From Serratia oryzae (GTDB lineage: Bacteria; Pseudomonadota; Gammaproteobacteria; Enterobacterales; Enterobacteriaceae), in the NCBI RefSeq assembly GCF_001976145.1, contig NZ_MOXD01000002.1, positions 1-64,000 of the forward strand: DNA of 64,000 nucleotides. Direction: 5' to 3'. The notes under the pieces were generated by a model that worked only from the letters and a program-made list of their open reading frames with translations, had not been told where the DNA came from and searched no databases. The position numbers were made by a program, and so were the translations under genes. How positions within the stretch are numbered: position 1 is the first letter of the stretch; each line of letters begins with the position of its first letter. Shown piece by piece: positions 9,619 to 19,149 of this stretch.

Positions 9619-10983
9619 ATGGCTAACCCTACATCGCTGGATATTGAGGCTTTTATCGATCGCACCAGGTTCTCTCCGTTCCAATGGTTACTGCTGTTAC
9701 TGTGTTTTTTAGTGATTTTCATGGACGGCTACGACATGGCCGCCATTGCCTATGTGGCCCCCTCTCTGCTGGACGAGTGGGGGTTACAGAAGGCAGACCT
9801 TGGCCCGGCGATGAGCGCCGCGCTGTTCGGGCTGGCCTTTGGTTCACTGCTGTCTGGGCCGCTGGCGGATCGGATTGGCCGCAAACCGGCGGTGATCTTT
9901 TCCGTGCTGCTGTTTGGCGCGTTCAGCCTGGCGACGGCCTGGTCTTCGTCGGTCGGTTCACTGACCGTGCTGCGCTTAGTCACCGGATTGGGGCTGGGAG
10001 CGGCGATGCCTAATGCCATCACGCTGCTGTCGGAATACTGCCCCAGTAAGCGCCGCACCATGATCGTCAGCGCCATGCTGTGTGGCTTTCCGCTGGGCGC
10101 TGCCGCCGGTGGCTTATTGGCAGGCTACCTGATCCCGGCGCTTGGCTGGCGTTCGGTGCTGGTGGTGGGGGGCGTGGTGCCGATCCTGCTGTGCGGCCTG
10201 TTACCCTGGGTGCTGCCGGAATCGGTGCGCTATATGGTGTTGAAGGGCTACCCTAACGCCAGCATCCGCGCCATTCTCCGGCGGGTGAAAAGCGAAGGGA
10301 TGGAGCAGATTGAACACTTTGTGATTGCGGAAAAAATTGCTGACGGCCATTCCGCCATTCGTGCCATTTTAACCGCGCCGCATCGCACTATTACCGCTCT
10401 GCTCTGGTTAAGCTGTTTTATGAGTATGCTGGTGTTTTATATGATCGTCAGTTGGATGCCGCTGCTGCTGAAAGAGGCGGGGCTGGCGGTGCAGCAATTC
10501 TCTCATATCAGCGCGCTGTTTCCGTTAGGCGGCGGTGTGGGATCCATATTGATCGGCTGGGTGATGGATCGCCGTGAGCCGAATAAGGTGCTGGCTTTCA
10601 CCTATCTGCTGGCCGGGTTGCTGGCCTATGGCGTAGGTCTGGCGGTGGGTAACGTCAGCCAGACTCTGATCTTGGGCTCGCTGGTGTTCTTTATGGGGGT
10701 TGCCTCCGGTGGCGGGCAGTCTGCGTTGGCTTCGCTGGCGGCGTCCTACTATCCCACCAGTTGCCGCGCGACCGGGGTGGGCAGCATGTACGGCGTAGGG
10801 CGCTTTGGCGCCATTTCCGGCGTGCTGGCCGGTGCTGAACTGTTGCGCTACCAGTTCCCCGCCACCACCATTTTCAACCTGTTGCTGATCCCTGCCTGGT
10901 TGGTTTGCTTAGCGTTGCTGCTGAAATACTACAGCGAACGGCGGCGTGAACCTCTGTTGACCCGTGCGCAGGATAAATACTAA
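9619..10983 (+). CDS. MFS transporter, aromatic acid:H+ symporter family
   Basis: The 454-residue protein has the twelve-helix pattern of the major facilitator superfamily. It carries the AAHS signature: an acidic MDGYD motif in helix 1, GPLADRIGRK in the loop between helices 2 and 3, and a PESVRYM segment after helix 6. It lies 127 bp downstream of the aldehyde dehydrogenase on the same strand and is probably co-transcribed with it. The likely substrate is 3-hydroxyanthranilate or a related aromatic carboxylate; the sequence does not fix which. Confidence 0.85.
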   Translation: MANPTSLDIEAFIDRTRFSPFQWLLLLLCFLVIFMDGYDMAAIAYVAPSLLDEWGLQKADLGPAMSAALFGLAFGSLLSGPLADRIGRKPAVIFSVLLFGAFSLATAWSSSVGSLTVLRLVTGLGLGAAMPNAITLLSEYCPSKRRTMIVSAMLCGFPLGAAAGGLLAGYLIPALGWRSVLVVGGVVPILLCGLLPWVLPESVRYMVLKGYPNASIRAILRRVKSEGMEQIEHFVIAEKIADGHSAIRAILTAPHRTITALLWLSCFMSMLVFYMIVSWMPLLLKEAGLAVQQFSHISALFPLGGGVGSILIGWVMDRREPNKVLAFTYLLAGLLAYGVGLAVGNVSQTLILGSLVFFMGVASGGGQSALASLAASYYPTSCRATGVGSMYGVGRFGAISGVLAGAELLRYQFPATTIFNLLLIPAWLVCLALLLKYYSERRREPLLTRAQDKY

Positions 10984-10989
10984 GTGCGT

Positions 10990-11010
10990 CACCCGCCGTG
11001 ATGGCGGGTG
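10990..11010 (+). terminator. Hairpin after the MFS transporter gene
   Basis: An 8-bp perfect stem (CACCCGCC with its complement) and a 5-base loop lie six bases after the MFS stop. There is no T tract, so it may only stabilise the 3' end. Confidence 0.45.
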
Positions 11011-11014
11011 GCAT

Positions 11015-11176
11015 GCCGCGGATCCCCTGATGGCGTAACCCAAAAGCAATTTCATCGCGCGCCCGATGGCAAAAAAGCTGCCGTCCCACTTCCTGAAATA
11101 GCACGCCTAACAGCGGTGTTCGCTGCGCTGCTTGCAGGGCAGCAATATTCCGCTCCTGCACGGCGATCTGAACGTG
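11015..11176 (-). pseudogene. Remnant of an ECF/CbiO-type ABC transporter ATPase
   Basis: Read on the minus strand, this spacer encodes LLGVLFQEVGRQLFCHRA followed by RDEIAFGLRHQGI. This matches the Q-loop region of energy-coupling-factor ATPases (consensus like VGLVFQ-PDDQLF...EDVAFG). There is no Walker A, signature or Walker B part and no proper start, so only about 50 codons survive. The frame breaks upstream of 11176. The assignment is from remembered family consensus; it could be checked with a translated search. Confidence 0.5.
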
Positions 11177-11319
11177 GGTACCTGCTGGAGTATGGCCAAT
11201 TCCCAGCGGTTACTCACTGTTTCGCTCCGTACAATGCACAGTCTTGACCCATGACAAGGCGGTGAAGGCATCTGCCTCTTTATAATCAGACCTGTTTGTC
11301 TTCTCACAGGTGTGAAAGT

Positions 11320-12441
11320 ATGGCTTATCAACTGAACCTTAACTGGCCCGAGTTTTTAGAAAAATACTGGCAAAAACAACCGGTTGTACTGAGGAATGCC
11401 TTCCCTGGTTTCGTCGATCCTATCACGCCGGACGAACTGGCGGGGTTGGCGATGGAAGCGGAGGTGGATAGCCGATTAGTCAGCCAGGAAAATGGCCTGT
11501 GGCAGGCCAGCAACGGGCCGTTTGAGCATTTTGATAACCTGGGTGAAACCGGTTGGTCGCTGCTGGCGCAGGCGGTTAACCACTGGCATGCCCCTTCTGC
11601 CGAACTGGTGCGCCCGTTCCGCGTGCTGCCGGACTGGCGTTTAGATGACCTGATGATCTCCTTTTCCGTGCCGGGTGGTGGCGTAGGGCCGCATATCGAT
11701 CAGTACGATGTCTTTATCATTCAGGGAATGGGCAGCCGCCGCTGGCGCGTTGGCGATAAATTGCCTCTTAAACAGTTTTGCCCGCATCCGGCGCTGCTAC
11801 ACGTAGAACCCTTCACGCCGATCATCGATGAAGATCTCGCTCCGGGGGATATTCTGTATATTCCGCCGGGTTTCCCGCACGATGGTTTCACCCACCAAAC
11901 CGCGCTTAATTACTCCGTCGGCTTCCGCGGGCCCAATGGCCGGGATTTGATCAGCAGCTTCGCTGACTATGCGTTGGAAAACGATCTCGGCGGTGAGCAC
12001 TACAGCGATCCCGATCTCACCTGCCGTGAACATCCGGGCAAGGTTGAAGATTACGAGCTCGATCGCCTGCGCCAGATGATGTTCGACATGATTAATCAGC
12101 CAGAGGATTTTAAACAGTGGTTCGGCCGTTTTGTGACCACGCCGCGCCACGAGCTGGATATCGCCCCCGCACAGCCGCCTTACGAACCGGATGAGATTGT
12201 CGGTGCGCTGATGGACGGTGCAATCCTGACGCGCTTGAGCGGGTTACGGGTGCTGCGCGTGGGCGATAGCTTCTTTATCAACAGCGAACGGTTGGAAACG
12301 GTAGAGCCTAAAGCGGCGGATGCCCTGTGCCGTTATACCCTGATTGGTAAGAAAGAGCTGGGTGAGGCGCTGCGTAATCCGGCGTTCGTTGTTGAGCTAG
12401 CCGGGTTGGTTAATCAGGGCTACTGGTTCTTCGACGAATAA
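11320..12441 (+). CDS. roxA: Ribosomal protein L16 arginine 3-hydroxylase
   Basis: RoxA (YcfD) is a JmjC-type 2-oxoglutarate/Fe(II) oxygenase that hydroxylates an arginine of ribosomal protein L16. The 373-residue protein keeps the iron triad at the same numbers as E. coli: His125 and Asp127 in GPHIDQYD, and His187 in FPHDGFTH. The ATG at 11320 is chosen because it follows an AGGTG ribosome site and gives the family N-terminus MAYQLNLNW; an in-frame start at 11296 adds eight unrelated residues. A TATAAT box lies at 11281-11286. The gene is monocistronic with a strong terminator. Confidence 0.95.
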   Translation: MAYQLNLNWPEFLEKYWQKQPVVLRNAFPGFVDPITPDELAGLAMEAEVDSRLVSQENGLWQASNGPFEHFDNLGETGWSLLAQAVNHWHAPSAELVRPFRVLPDWRLDDLMISFSVPGGGVGPHIDQYDVFIIQGMGSRRWRVGDKLPLKQFCPHPALLHVEPFTPIIDEDLAPGDILYIPPGFPHDGFTHQTALNYSVGFRGPNGRDLISSFADYALENDLGGEHYSDPDLTCREHPGKVEDYELDRLRQMMFDMINQPEDFKQWFGRFVTTPRHELDIAPAQPPYEPDEIVGALMDGAILTRLSGLRVLRVGDSFFINSERLETVEPKAADALCRYTLIGKKELGEALRNPAFVVELAGLVNQGYWFFDE

Positions 12442-12454
12442 CGGCGTTGCTCAT

Positions 12455-12508
12455 CGCGGCTTCCAACAGCCTATATTTGCTACGTTCGGAAGCCGCGTTT
12501 TATTTTTT
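12455..12508 (+). terminator. Rho-independent terminator of roxA
   Basis: CGCGGCTTCC pairs perfectly with GGAAGCCGCG across a 23-base loop and is followed by TTTTATTTTTT. Confidence 0.85.
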
Positions 12509-12529
12509 GCCTCGACTCCCGTTGAGGCA

Positions 12530-13065
12530 TCAGTTCTCGGTAATGGCTATTTTCAGCAGTTGCAAAAAACGCACCAGGAATATCAGGCTCAATAGGCCTG
12601 CAGCTAGCCCCATACGGTGGAACAATGCTTTATTGCCATGCTGATAAATCCATCGGCCCAGCTCAATGCTCAAAGTAATGGTACTCAGCACGATAATATT
12701 AAAGCTGGCCGAGACGGTTCCCTTGGGGGCTGGCAAACAGCGTGCGTCGGAACAGAATCGGGAAGGTCATGCCGATGCCAAAGGCGGATTCCGCCAACGG
12801 ACCATGCCCAGACGTGGGGGATAAAAAGATTGCCGAATAGTGCCACACTTAGCCCGGCAAGCTGAATAGGGGGGCCTGCCCAAGATCACTGCCACAAAGA
12901 TCGGTACCTGTGTCCAGGCAGATTGCGCCGAAGACAGCCCACCGTTATCAATCAGGATCATTGGCGAGGTGGCCCCCCAACTCATCATTGGAATGTAAGC
13001 ACAACTGATGGTGAAGGTAGCCGCCAGAAAGCAGGAACTGCGGAATACCTGCTTAAAATCCTAAT
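12530..13065 (-). pseudogene. mdfA: Decayed multidrug transporter gene, C-terminal half of MdfA
   Basis: The minus strand encodes two frames that line up with the second half of Mdf[20 protein letters not shown] with [16 protein letters not shown] (about 13000-12880), then PKGTVSASFNIIVLS and IELGRWIYQHGNKALFHRMG up to the stop at 12530. At least one frameshift and a deletion of several helices separate them, and the whole N-terminal half (substrate acidic residue, antiporter motif) is absent. The remains of an intergenic repeat sit where that half would be. Loss of function is clear; the MdfA identity comes from remembered family sequence. Confidence 0.75.
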
Positions 13066-13170
13066 TCCTTTTAAAACTTAAACCCCGGTACAATCGCCAG
13101 CGCCAAAGTTCTACAACGAAATGTGGCGCAGCAGAAAGGCTGAAGGGCGAAGTATGATGGGGGAGCACCT

Positions 13171-13253
13171 GGCCGCAGCCCCGAAGGGGCGAGGCCCAGC
13201 ATGGGCCGAGTCACGCAGCCAACACCCAAGCAACTTGAAGTATGACGGGTATA
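13171..13253. repeat. Intergenic repeat family, partial copy A
   Basis: This is the right half of the repeat, with the internal CCCCGAAGGGG hairpin and the terminus CAACTTGAAGTATGACGGG followed by TATA. The left terminus is not recognisable. It overlaps the end of the decayed mdfA region, so the repeat or its excision may have been part of that decay. Confidence 0.75.
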
Positions 13254-13395
13254 AATCAAATAAATGGGTTATTTACAAGCTCGAGCAGTATTTTTAATGC
13301 ATTCCTTGCCGCCTGGACGAAACGCTGAATATTTTAGTGATACGGCTCGCGCTGCAAGCTGCAACCAACAGGCTACAGCTTGCAACATACAGGCG

Positions 13396-13767
13396 TTATT
13401 TCATGGAGTGCAGGCCGATCACATTGCCTTCGGTGTCTTTTGCAATGGTAATGTGGCCATTCTCGCCGATGGCAAACTTCGGCCTCAGGATCTCACCGCC
13501 GTTAGAGGCAATGCGCGCTTCTTCCACCGCACAGTCTTCGCAAATGAAGTACACCATGCTGCCGCCGGGCCCTGGCGGGACGCAGTCCATTTTAACCAGC
13601 GCACCACCTGCACCTTCACCCCCATGCTGATAAGGGAATAGCCAGTATTCCATCTCCTCATTTTCCATTTTTTCTAATTGAGTATTGAAAACAGACTCAT
13701 AGAATTTTTTAGCCCGAGGCATATCAGCAACATAAATTTCAAACCAACCAACGATATTCGTTTTCAT
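13396..13767 (-). CDS. VOC (glyoxalase/bleomycin-resistance fold) family protein
   Basis: The 123-residue protein is a single vicinal-oxygen-chelate domain made of two beta-alpha-beta-beta-beta modules: VGWFEIYVADMPRAKKFY at the start and a TIAKDTEGNVIGLHS end. Such proteins bind a metal and act on or sequester small molecules, but this subgroup has no assigned substrate. It stands alone between the mdfA remnant and an acetyltransferase gene. I do not assign a reaction. Confidence 0.8.
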   Translation of the reverse strand: MKTNIVGWFEIYVADMPRAKKFYESVFNTQLEKMENEEMEYWLFPYQHGGEGAGGALVKMDCVPPGPGGSMVYFICEDCAVEEARIASNGGEILRPKFAIGENGHITIAKDTEGNVIGLHSMK

Positions 13768-13878
13768 TGCACACTCCTGTCTGGTTCTAGTTGACTTGTT
13801 TCCTGGCCCAGATTGTTACTGGCAATGTATATTTATACAGTGATCTGGATCATGCAATCAGTACAAATTACGCGCGTT

Positions 13879-14439
13879 TTATTTGTTACGGTTCCACTCA
13901 TCTTTGGTGATTTCCCAGATCTCACTTTCCATGCGGCCACCGACGAAATCAGCCCATTGGGTGGCGATCACACGCATACCGCTGCGTTCTGATATGCGTC
14001 TTGAAGCAAGATTACCCTTCGCTTTGGGTACCCGCAGCACCGGTTTACCAAGCTGGTTAAACCAGAAATCTGTCACCGCCGCGCTGGCCTCGCTCATCAA
14101 CCCATGATGTTGCCACTCAGGTGTCAGCCAGAACCCGCGGTTAGCATTGGGGGTGTCGCAAAGATTGATAACGCCAATTAAGTGGCGCGCATCCGCCTTG
14201 AGCCGAATGGACCAGTACCAGCCAGATCCTTTAGCCATATTTGGTAGAGCAACTTCTTGGATAAATTGCCGTGCTGCACCTTCCGGGTAGGGCCAGGGAA
14301 CCTGATGGGTGATGTATTTCACAATTTCCCAGTGTGGGAACAGCCGCTGGATGTCTGCAGAATCAGATAGTTCTAAGGGTTGTAATATCAGCCTGTGGGT
14401 TTTCAATACCGGGATTGCATGCTTTTTCTCAGTTTTCAT
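13879..14439 (-). CDS. GNAT-family N-acetyltransferase (RimJ/RimL type)
   Basis: This 186-residue protein has the THRLILQPLELSDS opening typical of RimJ/RimL-like acetyltransferases and a late NLASRRISERSGMRV block that forms the acetyl-CoA binding region. Members acetylate ribosomal protein N-termini, antibiotics or small amines; nothing here decides between them. It is monocistronic, with AT-rich DNA on its upstream side. Confidence 0.82.
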   Translation of the reverse strand: MKTEKKHAIPVLKTHRLILQPLELSDSADIQRLFPHWEIVKYITHQVPWPYPEGAARQFIQEVALPNMAKGSGWYWSIRLKADARHLIGVINLCDTPNANRGFWLTPEWQHHGLMSEASAAVTDFWFNQLGKPVLRVPKAKGNLASRRISERSGMRVIATQWADFVGGRMESEIWEITKDEWNRNK

Positions 14440-14855
14440 GACTCACCATTCGTTGAAAGCCGCGCGGGCGTTGTTTATCAGCAAGGTTAAAACTAAGCAT
14501 CTGGCATATGAAAATCAAGAAAATAAGTAAGCCATGTGTTGAGTTATTTCTTGTAATTAACTGGGTTTAATCTGTAATGCAATTATTAACTAATTTTTTT
14601 TGAAGAATATTAATGTGTTATGTTAAAATTTTTCTTGAGATAATTTCTCCTGTTTTTAAAGAAAGTTCCTGAAGATGTGTTGGGAAATGCACTAACGTTG
14701 ACTATGGATTTTCTTTGTCCCTATAATCCGAGCGTCTTAAGTTATGGCAATAATCTTTGGTTATTAATAACTCACAGCGAACTTACCTATTCTCTTCGTT
14801 ATTAATGATAATAAACTTAAGACAGGTTTTATTATTTTACTATAAGGATATTTTT
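14440..14855. other. AT-rich spacer upstream of the small double-glycine peptide
   Basis: This 416-bp spacer is much richer in A+T than the flanking genes and holds no supported gene beyond frames of about 20 codons. It must contain the promoter of the peptide gene at 14856, probably with a long leader. The base composition suggests acquired DNA. Confidence 0.5.
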
Positions 14856-15053
14856 ATGAAAAAGTTAAACGTATCAGATGTATCAAGCGTTGTCGGTGGT
14901 GCAAATGGTTGCCAGGTCACTTATGAAAAGACAACGGTAAATGATGTTAGCATTTGCCAGCAAGTAACTACCTGTAACGGCAAATATGGCGAGACAGTCA
15001 CTCGCGCTACTGCTGATTCAGCTTCTTGTATCACAGCAACACCAGCGGCGTAA
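14856..15053 (+). CDS. Small peptide with double-glycine-type leader (DUF4762-like)
   Basis: The 65-residue product opens with MKKLNVSDVSSVVGG and a GG at residues 14-15, the pattern of leader peptides cleaved by bacteriocin-type ABC exporters. The remainder has four cysteines (19, 34, 40, 58) and is rich in Thr, Ser and Val. It resembles the enterobacterial DUF4762 family as I recall it; the function of that family is unknown. AAGGA precedes the ATG. No exporter, immunity or modifying gene is adjacent, and the surrounding DNA is AT-rich. A secreted or bacteriocin-like role is inference. Confidence 0.75.
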   Translation: MKKLNVSDVSSVVGGANGCQVTYEKTTVNDVSICQQVTTCNGKYGETVTRATADSASCITATPAA

Positions 15054-15164
15054 TAAACTCAAATTTTTAAACAATCTAAGATAAGCCATATTGCGGTTTT
15101 TTTTCGTCGTACCCTGTCCTAAAGAATAAAATGGACGCTGTACCCGAAGAAAGAGGCAAAATAA

Positions 15165-15190
15165 CAGCCCACTGGTTTACCAGTGGGCTG
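15165..15190 (-). terminator. Rho-independent terminator of tehB
   Basis: A perfect 11-bp stem (CAGCCCACTGG) with a 4-base loop lies 15 bases past the tehB stop. On the minus strand it is followed by TTATTTT. Confidence 0.8.
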
Positions 15191-15205
15191 CTGTATTAAT
15201 GAGGG

Positions 15206-15814
15206 TTACTTGCGTGCCAGCAAGGTGGCAAAGCGCAGCTTGATGCGGTTGCCTGCCGCATCCGTTTTGTGCAGCTCGCCAGGGTTTTCGTTGTATTTAA
15301 TGATGTCCCAGTTTTGGTAATAATTTCGCAGTTCGTCGGTTTTAAAGGTGAAAGGAAACGGCATTGAGCATGGGTAGTCTGGCGTGTCCATAGCGGCGAC
15401 GATCAGGTTATAACCGCCTTTCACCGTGCTGTCTTGCATATTATTTATGATGGCTGGGATCTGCTGCGGGTTCAGGAACATGAACACCACGGTTGAGAGA
15501 ATAAAATCGTATTGCCCGCTGAAACGGTGGGTATTGAGATCCTGCTCGCTGGCGGTGATATGGCTCAGCCCTTCGCTGTCGATGATGTGATTCAAACGGG
15601 CCACAGATAGCGGATTCTTATCCCATGCGGTGACCGCAAAACCTTTCAACTGGAGATAGAGCGCGTTGCGCCCGCTGCCGCAGCCCAGATCCAACGCTTT
15701 GCCGGGGGCGATCTGTTTTACCGCTGCAATCACTTCAGAGTGGGTGGGGGTCAGGGAGTATTTTTGGCTGTAGTAGTCTTCCGCTAAAGCCCGGTGTGTA
15801 ACCTGGTGGTTCAT
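15206..15814 (-). CDS. tehB: Tellurite/selenium methyltransferase TehB
   Basis: TehB is an S-adenosylmethionine-dependent methyltransferase that detoxifies tellurite. The 202-residue protein has the SAM motif [15 protein letters not shown], the [13 protein letters not shown] strand and the C-terminal [15 protein letters not shown] characteristic of TehB. The ATG at 15814 has AGGA about eight bases upstream and gives the family length; starts further up (15823, 15889) are less well placed. tehA is not adjacent. It lies downstream of ipdC on the same strand with an 86-bp gap, so co-transcription is possible. Confidence 0.9.
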   Translation of the reverse strand: MNHQVTHRALAEDYYSQKYSLTPTHSEVIAAVKQIAPGKALDLGCGSGRNALYLQLKGFAVTAWDKNPLSVARLNHIIDSEGLSHITASEQDLNTHRFSGQYDFILSTVVFMFLNPQQIPAIINNMQDSTVKGGYNLIVAAMDTPDYPCSMPFPFTFKTDELRNYYQNWDIIKYNENPGELHKTDAAGNRIKLRFATLLARK

Positions 15815-15900
15815 CGTGGTCATCCTGGATAATATGGTGCATATAAAATACATCTTTGTTGCAGGGTTGACCAGGTATCTGCCAGTCAACCCGATGGGAA

Positions 15901-17580
15901 TCAGGCATTACGCCGTGGGTTGTGCAGGCCAAAATTGAAGTTGTTACAACGCTGGCAAAATTCTTTCATTGCCGAAGGTGCGTCCATCATTGGTAATTTT
16001 ACCTCAATAAAGGCCAACCGATCCTGCCTTGAAGCTTGCTCCAGCGCCATTTCCAACTGCTGGCCGGTTGCTACTGCCGCGCAGAACGGCGTGGCGTGGC
16101 GATTCAGCACCGCGGGCAGCTTGGCGTAATCCCATGGCCCGATGTCGTTGTAAGACGATGACTCACCAAGGATATAGCGTTCGATGGTGTAACCCTCATT
16201 GTTAATCAGGAAGATGATCGGTTTCAGTTCACAGCGCAGCAGAGTAGAGACTTCCTGCGCGGTAAGCTGAAATGAACCATCGCCGATAAACAGCAGATGT
16301 CGGCGGGCAGGGGCCGCCATTAATGTGCCGAGCAGCGCGGGTAAAGTATAACCGATAGAGCCCCAAACCGGCTGATTCACCAGCGTTACGCCGTCTGGCA
16401 TGCGTATTCCCCCGATTGCCGCGCCGGAGGTGCCGTTTTCTACTACCAGCACATCGTCCGCCTGAATAAAGTGGCTGATGCGTTGCCAGAAATAGGCCTG
16501 ACCGAGTGGGGCATCGCTGGGTATCGCCAACCGGTGCTGCGGCTTTGGCAGCGTTGCCTGTGCCGGGGCGTTCGTTTCCCCGGCCAACTCCAGCAGCGCG
16601 TGTAGCAAATCCGCTGCCGTTACCGCGGGATATGAGGTGTTATCCAACTGCAGCGAGTAGGGCTGAATATCCACCACCGCCTGCGGTGGGATTTGCTGGC
16701 TGAAATAACCGGTCGTGGAATCGACCAGGCGCACGCCAAAGCTGAGCACGCAATCGGCCTGTGCCATTCTCCCGAACAGTTCGGGTGATGATAGGTTGCC
16801 GCTGTAGCCACCTTGCCAGCCCGGCGTGCTCTCGGGGATCACGCATTTTGCCGTAGGCATATTGGTCAAGGGGATAGCGAATTTTTGCGCTACCGCCAAC
16901 ACCAGCGGCAGTAGCTGGAAACGATCGACCATCTGATCGACCAGGATCAGCGGCCGCTTTGCCTGTTCAAGGCGCTTGAACAGCGCCGCAGCCGCCAAGC
17001 CGAGATGGTTGGCATCGCTGCCCGGCAGGCGCGGTGCAGCAAACTGGTGGGCGGTCTCAATCACGACGTCACAAATGTCAGAAGGTAACTGTAGGTAAAC
17101 CGGCTTTTTCTGCTGCCAGGCGGTAGAGAGCACGCGGGGAATCTCGGTTGCCGCATTCTCCGGCGTGATCAGCGCCTGGGCCACGGTAAATTGCTTGAAG
17201 CAGTTCATTACATTGTCAAAATTACCGTCTGCCAGCGAGTGGTGCAGCAGAGCGTGATTTTTCATGGCATACAGCGGCGGGGTGCCTGCCAGGCAGATAA
17301 CCGGAGCGGATTCTGCATAGGCTCCGGCAATACCGGCAAGTGCTGCCAGATCGCCGACGCCGTAGGTGGTAATTAACGCCCCAGCCCCGTTGAGACGGGC
17401 ATAACCGTCGGCGGCATAGGCCGCATTCAGTTCATTACAGTTACCGATAAATTCCACGCTGGCGTCATGCTCAATCAATTCCAGCAAGGCCAGGTTGTAA
17501 TCACCGGGAACGCCATAAATATGGTTCACATTCAAGTTACGAAGTTGTTGCAGGAGAAATGCGCCTATCGTTATTTTCAT
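15901..17580 (-). CDS. ipdC: Indolepyruvate/phenylpyruvate decarboxylase (ThDP-dependent)
   Basis: The 559-residue protein is a thiamine-diphosphate decarboxylase of the IpdC/pyruvate decarboxylase family. The catalytic glutamate lies in [16 protein letters not shown], the His pair in [13 protein letters not shown], and the ThDP/Mg motif is [17 protein letters not shown] through [10 protein letters not shown]. IpdC decarboxylates indole-3-pyruvate to indole-3-acetaldehyde, the key step of auxin synthesis in plant-associated enterobacteria. The ATG at 17580 follows GGAG. Preference for indolepyruvate over phenylpyruvate or pyruvate cannot be read from sequence by eye. Confidence 0.85.
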   Translation of the reverse strand: MKITIGAFLLQQLRNLNVNHIYGVPGDYNLALLELIEHDASVEFIGNCNELNAAYAADGYARLNGAGALITTYGVGDLAALAGIAGAYAESAPVICLAGTPPLYAMKNHALLHHSLADGNFDNVMNCFKQFTVAQALITPENAATEIPRVLSTAWQQKKPVYLQLPSDICDVVIETAHQFAAPRLPGSDANHLGLAAAALFKRLEQAKRPLILVDQMVDRFQLLPLVLAVAQKFAIPLTNMPTAKCVIPESTPGWQGGYSGNLSSPELFGRMAQADCVLSFGVRLVDSTTGYFSQQIPPQAVVDIQPYSLQLDNTSYPAVTAADLLHALLELAGETNAPAQATLPKPQHRLAIPSDAPLGQAYFWQRISHFIQADDVLVVENGTSGAAIGGIRMPDGVTLVNQPVWGSIGYTLPALLGTLMAAPARRHLLFIGDGSFQLTAQEVSTLLRCELKPIIFLINNEGYTIERYILGESSSYNDIGPWDYAKLPAVLNRHATPFCAAVATGQQLEMALEQASRQDRLAFIEVKLPMMDAPSAMKEFCQRCNNFNFGLHNPRRNA

Positions 17581-18550
17581 TGCTGCTCCACATTTATATT
17601 GATTTGTTGCCATTTAACCGAACACAGCAAAGACCTGCTGGCGATGTTGTTCCGTTAAGCGTTAAACATGCGAGTCACTCGAGACAGACGAGATTTGCGA
17701 GTTAGCTCTAACAGTCAGTGAAAGTGGAAACTTGTTCAAGTTCGTCTGGCTTGGTGGCCAGCGGCGTATCGTATGTGAAGATTTACGCTCTGAAAGGCCG
17801 CAAGGGTGGGGGGGAGAAAGGCCGCGAGTATTTCTCCCGGGCAGGCATTTTCAGGCGTAAACTCTAGGAATGCCTTAATTCTGCGGAATTAGACGTTAAG
17901 TGCGGTACTTTTCTTGTTAAAAACTATCCTCACTCGGTGTTTTACTCCATGCAAGACAGCGCGAGTAATCACAGATAAAAATAAGTTAACTCCTTTTAAG
18001 TGTTCAAGGCTGCTGACGCAGGCTAATCTACTAAGAAGCCTGGGAATAGAGCGTCTTTGATTCAGCGATGGCGCTGGGTGGCAAAGCCGCTTTACATCTC
18101 TGCCCGTTATTGGAGAGCGCTGATAACCAGAGGTGCGATGGGGAGAGAACAAACTGCTGCGGCCAGAAGCTGTGGTACAGTTCACATTTTACCCGTGGAA
18201 CACTGTCAATATTTTGCCACGCCAGGTGCGGCAGAGAATATTGACTGTACGCTACTCTTTAGGGTTTTTTATCAGTGAGTGGCACTCCTACTCCCTATCT
18301 TGGATGAAACATCAAAACATTTTTATAACATACTGATATACAGAATTAATATAAGGAGTTTCCCGACAGACAAGCCGATGGTAAACGAGCTAGATTAGCT
18401 GCGCTTTCTTTATAAGACGTAGCCTGGGTACGCTTAAAATGAACGGAATCTCAATAAGCGGATGAAAAGCGTTGTGCAAATAAGATACGGCTTGATCTGA
18501 GCATGGTGATCGGTAAGAATCCCCGGCTTGTTTTTTATAGGAGCTTTATA
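17581..18550. other. Long gene-poor spacer between ipdC and pagP, 970 bp
   Basis: No frame here looks like a recognisable protein; the longest minus-strand frame (17889-18185) has no family features. Two things stand out: GTCAATATT repeated inverted at 18204-18212 and 18236-18244, followed by a T-rich run near 18262-18271, and an AT-rich stretch at 18300-18420. It must hold the promoters of ipdC and pagP. It may hide a small RNA or an unrecognisable remnant. Confidence 0.5.
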
Positions 18551-19138
18551 ATGTTTTTTGAAAGGACTCTTTTGGCATGTTCGTTGGCGTTGGTACTTCC
18601 TGCACTGCCTTCTTACGCTGAGGTTGGTGCAGAAAGTAGCAATACAGCGACGAAAGAGCAGAACTGGTGGGGGCGTTTCAAAAGTAACGTTGCCGAAACC
18701 TGGAATGATTCACCGAATAAAGAGTTTTATCTGCCCGCCATTACCTGGCACAACCGTTGGACGTACGATCAGGAAAAGATCGATAGCTATAACGAACGTC
18801 CGTGGGGGGCCGGGTACGGTATTTCCCGCTTTGATGCAGATGGGGATTGGCACACCATCTACTTTATGGTGTTCAAGGATTCGTTCAACAAATGGGAGCC
18901 GATCGGCGGCTATGCCTATGAAAATATCTGGCGCCCTATTGATGGCGAAGATTTCCGCCTTGGCCTTGGTTTTACCGCCAGCGTGACCGCTCGCGATAAC
19001 TGGAAGTATATTCCGATCCCGGCCCCGTTACCGATGGCATCAATCGGTTACCAGCAGCTCACTTTCCAGGCAACCTATATTCCCGGCACTTACAACAACG
19101 GTAACGTGTTTTTCGCCTGGCTGCGCTGGCAGTTCTGA
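18551..19138 (+). CDS. pagP: Lipid A palmitoyltransferase
   Basis: PagP is an outer-membrane beta-barrel that moves palmitate from phospholipid to lipid A, giving resistance to antimicrobial peptides. The 195-residue precursor has a signal peptide ending SYA and the catalytic residues His67 (in ITWHNR) and Asp110/Ser111 (in [10 protein letters not shown]), spaced as His33/Asp76/Ser77 of mature E. coli PagP. The ATG at 18551 follows AGGAG; the in-frame ATG at 18503 would put 16 residues before the signal peptide. PhoP control is usual for pagP, but I could not find a convincing PhoP box. Confidence 0.93.
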   Translation: MFFERTLLACSLALVLPALPSYAEVGAESSNTATKEQNWWGRFKSNVAETWNDSPNKEFYLPAITWHNRWTYDQEKIDSYNERPWGAGYGISRFDADGDWHTIYFMVFKDSFNKWEPIGGYAYENIWRPIDGEDFRLGLGFTASVTARDNWKYIPIPAPLPMASIGYQQLTFQATYIPGTYNNGNVFFAWLRWQF

Positions 19139-19149
19139 GGCGCAAAGGG

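Noticed and set aside
10874-11161. A 95-codon minus-strand frame overlapping the end of the MFS gene
   Set aside because: It has no ribosome site, runs into the MFS gene on the other strand, and only its first half resembles an ATPase. I keep that part as a pseudogene fragment.
13071-13259. A minus-strand frame starting MIYTRHTSSCLGVG
   Set aside because: It is the translation of repeat copy A; the same peptide appears at the end of the IclR gene because of copy E.
17889-18185. A 98-codon minus-strand frame in the ipdC-pagP spacer
   Set aside because: It has no ribosome site, odd codon use and no family features.
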